From: Clostridiaceae bacterium
GTDB lineage: Bacteria; Bacillota; Clostridia; Oscillospirales; QAMX01
Reading direction: 5' to 3'
DNA: 14,927 nt
Assembly (NCBI GenBank): GCA_016297585.1
Contig: JAEDGJ010000049.1
Location: 1-14,927 of the forward strand
Shown: positions 7,495 through 14,105 of the stretch, piece after piece
Layout: each line of letters opens with the position of its first letter
Numbering within the stretch: the first letter of the stretch is position 1
The notes under the pieces: generated by a model
What the model was told of the DNA's origin: nothing
Seen by the model: only the letters and a program-made list of their open reading frames with translations
Databases searched by the model: none
Position numbers and translations under genes: made by a program

Positions 7495-8769
7495 TTATTT
7501 CAGGCGCTGGGCATTCGCGAGGATGATCTGCTCGCTTTCGGGCTTCCAGCCTTCGCGGAGGAAGTAGCAGACCGTCGAGCCGGCGGGCTCATAGCCGCCG
7601 TACTTGTACATCTCGGCGGTGCAGACATAGCCGGGGTTGCCGTTGGAGTAGCCGAGGGTGACGACCTTGCGGTCGGGGAAGAGCCGGTCCATATGGTACT
7701 CGTATTCGACGACGACCTCGCCCTCCATGCCGATGAGGGTCAAACGGTCGCCGAGGTCGATGCGCTGCATCGTGTAGGGCTTCGACGCGGGCAGCTCGTC
7801 GTAGTGCTGATAGTACCAGCGGTTGCAGTAGGCCTCCAGGCTGTCGCCGTCCATGTTCGCGGCATAGGCTTCCTTCGGGGACTTGTCCTGCAGGGGCAGG
7901 TCGAAGACGATCTTCTTTGCGGAGAACGCGCCGGTGACGGGCTCCATCTTGCCGTCGAGCACCTTCTGCGCGGCGTCGGCGAGCAGGCCGCCGAAATGCT
8001 CGATGTCGTCGTAGGTGCCGCCGCGGAAGGAGGTCGTGTCGAGATGCTCGGGATCCTTGACGGTGCGGACGCGGATGTTGCCGCAGCAGCCCTGCGTAAA
8101 GAGGGCGATGGCGCCGGGGTTGCGCTCCTCGATGATGCGGCGGGCGACGCCGGGCCAGTCGCCGCTGCCGTAGTCGAAGCCGATGGTGCTCGGATGGCAG
8201 GTGAGCTTGGCGAGGATCGCCTTGACGCGGCCGCCGCAGGTCGCGCGGAGGATGAACGCCTCGTCGCGGCGGACGCCTGCCTCATACGGCGCGAATTCGT
8301 AGGCGCCGGTCGTCATGCGGCGGCGGTTGACGCCGACGCCGTAGCACTCGGTGCTGCCCATCTCGAGCGTGCCTTCCTCAAGGTCGGCATACGCGAGGCA
8401 GATGGCCTCGACCACGCGGTCGTAGAACCAGTCGGCGTATTCGGCTTTGTAGCGGCCGATCTTCTCGGACTGACCGCGCATGACATTCGGCGCGGAATGC
8501 GTGTGGCTGGCGTTAAAGAGGATCGCGTCCACGGACAGGCCGGTTTTTTCGGCGACGATGGGGCGGATCTCCTCGATGCGCTGGCCCTCGAAGCCCAGCG
8601 CGTCGCCGGTCACGATGGCAACGGTCTTTCCTTCGTTTTCAAGGACGAGCGCGCGGACCCAGATGTCGTCGTGCATCCCTTTGAAGGTGCGCTTCGGGTT
8701 GCCGAAGCCGGCGAGGCGCACTTCCGGATCGGTGGTGGAGGTACAGACTTTTGAGGCGCCGATTTTCAT
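7495..8769 (-). CDS. Neutral/alkaline ceramidase-like amidohydrolase (N-terminal domain family)
   Basis: 424 residues from the ATG at 8769. Features of the neutral ceramidase N-terminal family: RLAGFG near the N-terminus, NASHTHSAPN (H89, H91) like the zinc-binding HTHSGP motif, CHPSTIG (H192), and FTQGCCGNIR (224-233) in the position of the family's QGD/NxSPN segment. True neutral ceramidases are about 650-750 residues, have a C-terminal domain and are secreted. This one has no signal peptide or C-terminal domain, so it is probably cytoplasmic and may act on another N-acyl or sugar substrate. A longer frame reaches 8841, but AAAGGAG eight bases before 8769 sets the start. It has its own promoter. 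Family call good; substrate unknown. Confidence 0.82.
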   Translation of the reverse strand: MKIGASKVCTSTTDPEVRLAGFGNPKRTFKGMHDDIWVRALVLENEGKTVAIVTGDALGFEGQRIEEIRPIVAEKTGLSVDAILFNASHTHSAPNVMRGQSEKIGRYKAEYADWFYDRVVEAICLAYADLEEGTLEMGSTECYGVGVNRRRMTTGAYEFAPYEAGVRRDEAFILRATCGGRVKAILAKLTCHPSTIGFDYGSGDWPGVARRIIEERNPGAIALFTQGCCGNIRVRTVKDPEHLDTTSFRGGTYDDIEHFGGLLADAAQKVLDGKMEPVTGAFSAKKIVFDLPLQDKSPKEAYAANMDGDSLEAYCNRWYYQHYDELPASKPYTMQRIDLGDRLTLIGMEGEVVVEYEYHMDRLFPDRKVVTLGYSNGNPGYVCTAEMYKYGGYEPAGSTVCYFLREGWKPESEQIILANAQRLK

Positions 8770-8777
8770 AAAAAACG

Positions 8778-8784
8778 CTCCTTT
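8778..8784 (-). promoter_or_regulatory. Ribosome binding site of the ceramidase-like gene
   Basis: AAAGGAG on the minus strand, with eight bases to the ATG at 8769. It favours this start over the ATG at 8841. Confidence 0.8.
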
Positions 8785-8793
8785 ATCATGATC

Positions 8794-8807
8794 TGCCTGC
8801 GTTTTCA
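8794..8807 (-). promoter_or_regulatory. Possible cre (CcpA) site in the leader of the ceramidase-like gene
   Basis: The minus strand reads TGAAAACGCAGGCA, which agrees with the Bacillus cre consensus TGWNANCGNTNWCA at 12 of 14 positions, including the central CG and the outer TG/CA. It lies downstream of the predicted transcription start (about 8835), a usual place for a roadblock cre site. The same bases also form a 6-bp hairpin (TGCCTG/CAGGCA, 8794-8811), so an RNA role is an alternative. Confidence 0.35.
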
Positions 8808-8841
8808 GGCAAAAGCGACGGTTACTTTGCGCATATACCAT

Positions 8842-8870
8842 AGTGTACGCCCAAGCGGGCGCATTTTCAA
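8842..8870 (-). promoter_or_regulatory. Probable promoter of the ceramidase-like gene
   Basis: Leftward TTGAAA (8870-8865), 17-bp spacer, TACACT (8847-8842). The -35 box is good and the -10 box moderate. The leader would be about 65 bases. No terminator is evident between the kinase stop (8930) and this promoter, so some read-through from the kinase gene is possible. Confidence 0.55.
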
Positions 8871-8929
8871 GCGCGGAGCATGCGTTTTCTTTGCATTTTC
8901 GCCTGCGTTTTTTGCCGGGACGCCGCGAA

Positions 8930-9847
8930 TCACGGCGAGAGGGAAACCCCGCGGCTGCGCAGAAACGCCGTGACGGCCGAAAAGGAGGGCAGATGCCGGC
9001 GCGCGCCCATCCCCGTGCATTTTAAGGCGGAGGCGGCGCTTGCGAAGACGGCGGCGTCGTATTCGCCGAGTCCGCGCAGCCGGGCGGCGATGTACGCGCC
9101 GTGGAAGACGTCGCCCGCGCCGTTGGTATCGACGGCGTCGACGGGAAAAGCGGGATAGCGGCGGATCCCGTCCGGCGTCAGCAGGAAGCCCCCGCGCTCT
9201 CCCTGCGTGACGGCGAGCACCGCGGGCCGGAAGGCGTCGTACAGACGGCGCGCGCCCTCCCCGGCGTCGTCCGTTCCCGTAAAGCGGCACACGAAGCGCT
9301 CCGACGGGATGAGCCAGTCGACAAGCGGCAGCAGCGCGTCGATGCCGGGATAGAGCGAGCCCGCGTCGAGGCAGACCGTGACCCCCGCGTCCCGGGCGAT
9401 GCGCGCCGCGGCGATCGCGGCGTCGAGATGGTTGCCGTCGAGGTGCAGCACGCGCGCGGTGCGGAGGAAGTCCGCGGGCAGCTCGTCCGGCTGCGGCGGC
9501 GCGGCGGTGCCGGGATAGGCGACGCAGGTGCGCGTGGCGGCGGCGCGGTGGAGCAGGACATAGGAATGGAAGCTGACGCAGTCCGGACGGCGCAGCAGGA
9601 AGGCGGTGTCCACGCCGAGGCGGGCAAGCTCGTCCGAGAGAAAGGCGCCCGCCGCGTCGCCGCCGACGGCGCCGATGAAGGCCGCGCGGAGTCCGAGCGC
9701 GGCGCAGGCAGCAAGTGCGGTGGAGCAGGGGCCGCCGCCCTGAAACAGGAGTCCTGATGCGCGCAGCTTTGTGTCCTCCTCGGGGAAGGACGGGATTTCG
9801 AGCAGCGTGTCGTATACCGCCGCGCCGAGGCCGATGACGTCGAACAT
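8930..9847 (-). CDS. PfkB-family carbohydrate kinase
   Basis: 305 residues, the usual size for ribokinase-like sugar kinases. The cytoplasmic enzyme transfers phosphate from ATP to a sugar or nucleoside hydroxyl. The N-terminal GLGAAVYDT and the glycine-rich FQGGGPCSTALA (about 35-46) form the substrate side. The C-terminal PfkB signature DAVDTNGAGDVFHGAY (237-252) carries the anion hole GAGD and the catalytic base D246. The sequence resembles the ketohexokinase/sulfofructose-kinase-like branch, but the substrate cannot be named. The frame is open to 10117, which lies beyond the promoter and inside the divergent gene; AAGGAGGG seven bases before 9847 sets the start. The ceramidase-like gene is 160 bases downstream on the same strand. 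Confidence 0.9.
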   Translation of the reverse strand: MFDVIGLGAAVYDTLLEIPSFPEEDTKLRASGLLFQGGGPCSTALAACAALGLRAAFIGAVGGDAAGAFLSDELARLGVDTAFLLRRPDCVSFHSYVLLHRAAATRTCVAYPGTAAPPQPDELPADFLRTARVLHLDGNHLDAAIAAARIARDAGVTVCLDAGSLYPGIDALLPLVDWLIPSERFVCRFTGTDDAGEGARRLYDAFRPAVLAVTQGERGGFLLTPDGIRRYPAFPVDAVDTNGAGDVFHGAYIAARLRGLGEYDAAVFASAASALKCTGMGARRHLPSFSAVTAFLRSRGVSLSP

Positions 9848-9854
9848 GAAAAAA

Positions 9855-9862
9855 CCCTCCTT
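9855..9862 (-). promoter_or_regulatory. Ribosome binding site of the PfkB kinase gene
   Basis: AAGGAGGG on the minus strand, seven bases before the ATG at 9847. It is flanked upstream by the perfect 10-base palindrome TTGCCGGCAA (9861-9870). Confidence 0.85.
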
Positions 9863-9890
9863 GCCGGCAAAAGAAAAACGCGGGGCTGCC

Positions 9891-9901
9891 GGGGTAACCC
9901 C
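9891..9901. promoter_or_regulatory. Operator-like palindrome at the kinase transcription start
   Basis: GGGGTAACCCC is a perfect 5-bp inverted repeat around one central base. It begins at the base next to the kinase -10 box (9902-9907) and covers the predicted start of transcription (about 9895). The position suits a repressor site, but no regulator is known. Confidence 0.35.
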
Positions 9902-9930
9902 ATTATACCGCCGGAAGCCGCGCTTGAAAA
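9902..9930 (-). promoter_or_regulatory. Promoter of the PfkB kinase gene
   Basis: Leftward TTTTCA (9930-9925), 17-bp spacer, perfect TATAAT (9907-9902). It is back to back with the rightward promoter at 9960-9988, with 29 bases between the two -35 boxes. Confidence 0.7.
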
Positions 9931-9959
9931 GAGGCGGCGCAAAAAAATCCGGCATCCGC

Positions 9960-9988
9960 TTGACGGGAAAGCCGCTGCGGCGTATAAT
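9960..9988 (+). promoter_or_regulatory. Promoter of the serine hydrolase gene
   Basis: TTGACG (9960-9965), 17-bp spacer, TATAAT (9983-9988). Near-perfect sigma-A promoter; transcription should start near 9995, giving a leader of about 43 bases with GGAGG at 10023-10027. Confidence 0.85.
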
Positions 9989-10037
9989 AAGAAAAAAAGT
10001 GCCCGTCTGATTCCAAATATACGGAGGATGAAATGCT

Positions 10038-11141
10038 ATGTCCGCTGTTTTAGACCGTCTGATCATGGATGCCGTGGACTCCCGCAGCCTGCCGTCCGTT
10101 TCCGTCGCGATCGGCAACCGGGAGGGCGTGCTGTACCGGAAGAGCTACGGCTATGCCCGCTGCTTCCCGGACGACGCGCCGGTGCTCGAGTACCCGCCGA
10201 AGCGCTTTACCGCGACCGTTCCGGTGACCTCGCGGACGCTGTACGACGCGGCATCGCTGACGAAGGTCGTGGCGACGACGATGGTCGCCTTCCAGCTCAT
10301 CCAGCGCGGCGTCATCACGCTGGACGACACGCTCGGGCGCTTCCTGCCCGCGCCGGAGGACAAGCGGGACATCACGGTGCGCCAGCTCATGACGCATACC
10401 TCCGGCATGGTCGGCTCGGCGGAGCTGGAAACGATCGACCCCGATCCGGAGCACGCGTTGCAGACGCTTCTCTCGCTGGAGCTGCGCGACCGCCCGGGGA
10501 AAAGCGTGGAGTATTCCTGCATGGGCTATATGCTGCTCGAGCTGCTGATGTCGCAGGCGGCGGGCGGCTCGATCGATCTGCTGGCGCGGGAGCTGGTGTT
10601 CGGACCGCTCGGGATGAAGCGCGCGGGGTACAATCCGCTCTCCCGCGGCGAAACCGACATCGCGGCGACGGAATACCGCCCGGAGCTCGGAAAATACCTC
10701 TGCGGCGTTGTGCACGATGAAAACGCGCGCTTCCGCGGCGGCGTTTCGGGCAATGCGGGGCTGTTCATCGATCTGGACGACGCCGTGAAGTTTGCGGCGA
10801 TGCTCGCGCGCGGCGGAGACGGCTTCCTCGCGCCCGCGATGCTCCGCGAGGCGACCCGGTGCTGGACCGAGGGCATGGGAGAGGCGAGAGGCCTCGGCTT
10901 CCACATCAACCGCTTCCCCACAACGTCCGTCACGCAGGCAGCGGGTCCCGCGGGCGAGCTTTTCGGCCCCGACGCGTTCGGCCACACGGGCTTTACCGGC
11001 ACGAACCTCTTCGTCGACCCGCGCACGGGACTGTATGTGATCGTGCTGACCAACCGCGTCCATCTGACGCGCGCCTGCGACGCCCATCTGCGCCTGCGCC
11101 GTACGGTCGGCAACGCGGCGATGGCGGAATTCGGCGCGTAA
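10038..11141 (+). CDS. Serine hydrolase of the beta-lactamase/penicillin-binding-protein-like family
   Basis: 367 residues, no signal peptide or membrane segment, so probably cytoplasmic. The class C beta-lactamase/EstB fold is shown by SLTK with S73 and K76 (nucleophile and base), Y159 in EYSCMGY, and HTG (316-318) in place of KTG. Y159 is followed by S and C161 where YxN would be classical. GVVHDENA...GGVSGNAGLF and VLTNRVH resemble the Bacillus YbbE/AmiE group, which releases peptide from muropeptides in cell-wall recycling. No nagZ or namZ partner is in view, so an esterase or amidase of unknown substrate is the safe call. GGAGG ten bases before the ATG at 10038 supports this start; ATGs at 10028 and 10033 are in other frames. 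It has its own promoter. Confidence 0.85.
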   Translation: MSAVLDRLIMDAVDSRSLPSVSVAIGNREGVLYRKSYGYARCFPDDAPVLEYPPKRFTATVPVTSRTLYDAASLTKVVATTMVAFQLIQRGVITLDDTLGRFLPAPEDKRDITVRQLMTHTSGMVGSAELETIDPDPEHALQTLLSLELRDRPGKSVEYSCMGYMLLELLMSQAAGGSIDLLARELVFGPLGMKRAGYNPLSRGETDIAATEYRPELGKYLCGVVHDENARFRGGVSGNAGLFIDLDDAVKFAAMLARGGDGFLAPAMLREATRCWTEGMGEARGLGFHINRFPTTSVTQAAGPAGELFGPDAFGHTGFTGTNLFVDPRTGLYVIVLTNRVHLTRACDAHLRLRRTVGNAAMAEFGA

Positions 11142-11155
11142 GTTCCCGCTTTTTT
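11124..11155 (+). terminator. Possible weak terminator after the serine hydrolase gene
   Basis: GCGGAA (11124-11129) can pair with TTCCCGC (11143-11149) with one bulged base, followed directly by six Ts (11150-11155). The stem is short and overlaps the stop codon, so termination may be partial. Confidence 0.35.
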
Positions 11156-11164
11156 CGCAAAACG

Positions 11165-11197
11165 CGCGGCAGATTTGGCATAAATCCGCTTGCCGCG
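11165..11197. repeat. Long imperfect inverted repeat overlapping the -35 box of the hydratase promoter
   Basis: CGCGGCA (11165-11171) pairs with TGCCGCG (11191-11197), and inside it GATTT (11172-11176) pairs with AAATC (11182-11186). This makes 12 pairs with a 5-base loop and a 4-base bulge. No T-tract follows, so it is not an obvious terminator. It covers the -35 box (11190-11195) and may be an operator. Confidence 0.6.
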
Positions 11198-11218
11198 GGC
11201 GGTGTATCGTGATATAAT
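11190..11218 (+). promoter_or_regulatory. Promoter of the aconitase-like/ruvX operon
   Basis: TTGCCG (11190-11195), 17-bp spacer, TATAAT (11213-11218). The leader is about 33 bases, with GGAGG at 11241-11245, 12 bases before the ATG at 11258. Confidence 0.75.
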
Positions 11219-11257
11219 CGTACCAATCGAACTTGATAACGGAGGAACATCCCGAAA

Positions 11258-13522
11258 ATGGTTGCCTATACGCCCGAAAAAACCTACTATCTGTTCAATA
11301 CGCGCACCTTCCCCGTGTCGCGCGACCGCGGCTCCATCGACGCCGAGCTCTACGGCACCGGCTACATGACCTCTCCCGAGGACTTCATGGACGTCGAGGT
11401 CGCCCGCCGCGGCACGATGGCCTATCAGATCCTCTCGGCGCACAATCAGTCCGGCGACGACGAGAACCTGAAGATCCGCTTCGACGCGCTGACCTCCCAC
11501 GACATCACCTACGTCGGCATCATCCAGACCGCCCGCGCGTCCGGTCTTCAGAAGTTCCCGATGCCCTATGTGCTGACCAACTGCCACAACTCCCTCTGCG
11601 CCGTGGGCGGCACCATCAACGAGGACGACCACCGCTTCGGCCTGTCCGCCGCGAAGAAGTACGGCGGCATCTACGTTCCCCCGCACATGGCGGTCATCCA
11701 CCAGTATATGCGCGAACGCGTCGCGGGCTGCGGCAAGATGATCCTCGGCTCCGACAGCCATACCCGCTACGGCGCGCTCGGCACGCTGGCCGTCGGCGAG
11801 GGCGGCCCGGAGCTTGCAAAGCAGCTTCTCGGACGCACCTATGACATCCCGCGTCCGGACGTCGTCGGCGTCTATCTGACCGGCGCGCCGCGTCCCGGCG
11901 TCGGACCGCAGGACGTCGCGCTCGCGATCATCGGCGCGGTGTTCCGCGAGGGGCTCGTGACGAATAAGATCCTCGAGTTCATCGGCGACGGCATCAAGAA
12001 CCTGTCCGTCGAGTACCGCTGCGGCATCGACGTCATGACCACCGAGACGACCTGCCTGTCGTCGATCTGGCGCACCGACGAGGCGGTGCACGAGTACCTC
12101 CGCGAGCACGGGCGCGAGGAGGACTACCGCGAACTGAAGCCCGCGCGCGTGACCTGCTACGACGGGATGCTGACGGTCGACCTGTCGAAGATCGACAGCA
12201 TGATCGCGCTGCCGTTCCATCCGTCGAACGTGTACACGATCCGCGAGTTCAACGAGAACGCCGGGGATCTGCTGCGCGCGGTGGAGCGGGAAGCGGCGGA
12301 GAAGTTCCCGAAGGCGAAGCTCGACCTCTGCTCGAAGATCGAAGGCGGACGCGTCCGTGCCGATCAGGGCATCATCGCGGGCTGCGCGGGCGGCACGTTC
12401 GAAAACCTCTGCGCGGCGGCGTCCATTCTGAAGGGACATACCGTCGGCAGCGCAGGCTTTGACGTGTCGGCGTATCCGTCGAGTATGCCGGTGTTCATGG
12501 AGCTGGTGCGCAACGGCGCGGCGGCGGAGCTGATGGCGTCCGGCGTCACGGTCAAGACGGCGTTCTGCGGCCCCTGCTTCGGCGCGGGCGACACGCCGTC
12601 GAACAACGCGTTCTCGCTGCGCCATACGACGCGCAATTTCCCGAACCGCGAGGGCTCAAAGCCCGGCGCCGGGCAGATCTCTACCGTCGCGTTGATGGAC
12701 GCCCGCAGTATCGCGGCGACGGCGGCGAACGGCGGTCTGCTGACGGCGGCGACGGAGCTTGCCTGGAGCGAGCCGCACACGGTCTACCACTTCGATTCCG
12801 CGCCGTACGACGCGAAGGTGCTCGACGCGGCGGGGAAGGCGGATCCCGACGAGCCGCTGATCCTCGGTCCGAACATCACGGACTGGCCCGAGCAGCCGGC
12901 GCTGCCCGAAAACCTGATGCTGCGCGTCTGCTCCGTCATCACCGACCCGGTGACGACGACGGACGAGCTGATTCCGTCGGGCGAGACGTCGTCGTACCGC
13001 TCGAATCCGAAGAAGCTGTCCGAGTTTGCGCTGTCCCGCCGCGATCCGCAGTATGTCGGACGCGCGAAGGCGGTCGCGGCGCTGACGGCGGACGAGGTGG
13101 CCTCCGCCTGCGCGCTGTTCGGCGCGGATGCGGCGGATACGCTCGCGGAAAGCGTCGTCTGCGCGGTCAAGCCCGGCGACGGCTCCGCGCGTGAGCAGGC
13201 GGCGAGCTGCCAGCGCGTCCTCGGCGGCGCGGCGAACATCGCGAACGCCTATGCGACGAAGCGGTACCGCTCGAACCTCATCAACTGGGGCATGCTGCCG
13301 TTCACGACGGACGCGGAGATCGGCTCGTTTGTCAACGACGAGTGGGTCTATCTGCCCGGCATCCGTGCGGCGGTCGAGTCCGGCGCGCAGGATGTGACGG
13401 CGTACGTCATTCGCAGCGGCAAAAAGGAAGCCGTCGCGCTGCATCTCCCGGCGTTTACGTCGGAGGAGCGCACGATCCTGCTGCGCGGCTGCCTCATCAA
13501 CCACTACCGGGCGGAATTATGA
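11258..13522 (+). CDS. Aconitase-superfamily hydratase (YbhJ-like)
   Basis: 754 residues, about the length of the YbhJ group of putative hydratases and shorter than AcnA (about 890). The likely reaction is a stereospecific dehydration/hydration of a hydroxy-acid using a 4Fe-4S cluster; the substrate is unknown. GSDSHTRYGALGT (S165-H168) is a hallmark of the N-terminal catalytic part. Three cluster cysteines are visible: C376 in IAGCAGG, and C437 and C440 in FCGPCFGAGD. The swivel domain lies near the C-terminus (YRSNLINWGMLPF). The classical GSCTN around the first cysteine is replaced by AGCAGG, a sign of the divergent subgroup. It has its own promoter; its stop overlaps the ruvX start (ATGA), so the two form an operon. 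The superfamily is certain; citrate as substrate is doubtful. Confidence 0.88.
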   Translation: MVAYTPEKTYYLFNTRTFPVSRDRGSIDAELYGTGYMTSPEDFMDVEVARRGTMAYQILSAHNQSGDDENLKIRFDALTSHDITYVGIIQTARASGLQKFPMPYVLTNCHNSLCAVGGTINEDDHRFGLSAAKKYGGIYVPPHMAVIHQYMRERVAGCGKMILGSDSHTRYGALGTLAVGEGGPELAKQLLGRTYDIPRPDVVGVYLTGAPRPGVGPQDVALAIIGAVFREGLVTNKILEFIGDGIKNLSVEYRCGIDVMTTETTCLSSIWRTDEAVHEYLREHGREEDYRELKPARVTCYDGMLTVDLSKIDSMIALPFHPSNVYTIREFNENAGDLLRAVEREAAEKFPKAKLDLCSKIEGGRVRADQGIIAGCAGGTFENLCAAASILKGHTVGSAGFDVSAYPSSMPVFMELVRNGAAAELMASGVTVKTAFCGPCFGAGDTPSNNAFSLRHTTRNFPNREGSKPGAGQISTVALMDARSIAATAANGGLLTAATELAWSEPHTVYHFDSAPYDAKVLDAAGKADPDEPLILGPNITDWPEQPALPENLMLRVCSVITDPVTTTDELIPSGETSSYRSNPKKLSEFALSRRDPQYVGRAKAVAALTADEVASACALFGADAADTLAESVVCAVKPGDGSAREQAASCQRVLGGAANIANAYATKRYRSNLINWGMLPFTTDAEIGSFVNDEWVYLPGIRAAVESGAQDVTAYVIRSGKKEAVALHLPAFTSEERTILLRGCLINHYRAEL

Positions 13523-13941
13523 GAATACTGGCGGTAGATTACGGCGACGCGCGGACGGGGATCGCGATTTCCGATCCGACGGGCTTCCTTGCCGGAGAGA
13601 CGGCGGTCATCGCCTCCTACCGGGCGGAGGAGGTCGCGGCGGAGATCGCGCGGCTCTGCGAGAAGTCCGGGGCGGGCTGCATCGTCGTCGGCAGGCCCCT
13701 GAATATGAACGGCACGGCGGGCGAGCGCGCGGAAAAGGCGGAGCGCTTTGCCGGACGGCTGCGCGAGGTCACGGGGCTCCCGGTCGAGCTCTGGGACGAG
13801 CGGCTGACGTCCGTGGATGCCAACCGCATCCTCTCGGATGCGGGGAAAAAACGCGGCAAGCAGCGCGCCCGGGTGGACGCGGTGGCCGCCAGCCTGATCC
13901 TTGAGGGGTATCTCGGATATATAAAGAGCCGGAAGGCCTGA
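13519..13941 (+). CDS. ruvX: Holliday junction resolvase RuvX/YqgF (pre-16S rRNA nuclease)
   Basis: 140 residues, the standard size. RNase H-like fold with acidic residues in the expected places: D7 in AVDYGDARTG, E94 in WDERLTS, and D120 in ARVDAVAAS. VVGRPLNMNGTAGERA (57-71) is the family's GxPxxxxG signature. In E. coli the homologue processes the 16S rRNA 5' end; a junction-resolving role is also proposed. The frame is open further upstream (13342), but that part lies inside the hydratase gene. The ATG at 13519 overlaps the hydratase stop (ATGA), has no strong ribosome binding site, and gives the conserved N-terminus, so translation is probably coupled. A strong terminator follows. Confidence 0.93.
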   Translation: MRILAVDYGDARTGIAISDPTGFLAGETAVIASYRAEEVAAEIARLCEKSGAGCIVVGRPLNMNGTAGERAEKAERFAGRLREVTGLPVELWDERLTSVDANRILSDAGKKRGKQRARVDAVAASLILEGYLGYIKSRKA

Positions 13942-13944
13942 ACA

Positions 13945-13994
13945 GCGGCGGGGGACCGTTTTCCCGATAGGGGGAGCGGTCTCCCGCGTTTTTT
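13945..13994 (+). terminator. Intrinsic terminator of the hydratase/ruvX operon
   Basis: GCGGGGGACCG (13948-13958) pairs with CGGTCTCCCGC (13977-13987) with one G-U pair. An inner TTCCC/GGGGG segment closes with a GATA loop. Six Ts follow (13989-13994). It lies just after the ruvX stop. Confidence 0.92.
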
Positions 13995-14026
13995 CGTGCA
14001 TCCGGGGGATTTTTGCTTTTCAGGGC

Positions 14027-14055
14027 TTGACAGCTATATCGTCTCGTGATATAAT
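14027..14055 (+). promoter_or_regulatory. Consensus sigma-A promoter of the padR-type operon
   Basis: Perfect TTGACA (14027-14032), 17-bp spacer, perfect TATAAT (14050-14055). Such a strong promoter is usual for a gene held down by its own repressor, and inverted repeats overlap it. Confidence 0.92.
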
Positions 14056-14085
14056 AGCCTCACGATATATCGGAAAGCGATATAT
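14033..14085. promoter_or_regulatory. Array of inverted repeats, probable PadR operator
   Basis: Three overlapping inverted repeats: TATATC/GATATA (14035-14040 with 14048-14053) across the spacer and -10 box; TCGTGA/TCACGA (14044-14049 with 14060-14065) across the -10 box and start; and a perfect 8-bp ATATATCG/CGATATAT with a 5-base gap (14065-14072 with 14078-14085) in the leader. The shared ATATCG/CGATAT core suggests two or more sites for one dimeric regulator, most simply the PadR protein encoded next. Confidence 0.65.
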
Positions 14086-14092
14086 TGGCGCA

Positions 14093-14099
14093 GGGAGGG
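14093..14099 (+). promoter_or_regulatory. Ribosome binding site selecting a TTG start for the PadR gene
   Basis: GGGAGGG, six bases before TTG at 14106. The first in-frame ATG (14118) has AGGAG only three bases before it, too close to be efficient. The TTG at 14085 has no such site before it. Confidence 0.7.
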
Positions 14100-14105
14100 A
14101 TCGGC

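Noticed and set aside
7480..8754. 424-residue plus-strand open frame opposite the ceramidase-like gene
   Set aside because: Antisense shadow; Ala/Val/Gly/Asp-rich, no known motifs, and the minus-strand gene has clear family motifs, ribosome binding site and promoter.
9848..10117. Longer N-terminus for the PfkB kinase gene
   Set aside because: It would cover both divergent promoters and part of the serine hydrolase gene; the family N-terminus and ribosome binding site fit 9847.
10526..12625. 699-residue minus-strand open frame spanning the serine hydrolase and hydratase genes
   Set aside because: Crosses two real genes and their promoter, has no ribosome binding site or domain, and has low-complexity composition typical of antisense frames.
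13342..13518. Longer N-terminus for RuvX
   Set aside because: It lies in another frame of the hydratase gene; the conserved RuvX start is at 13519.
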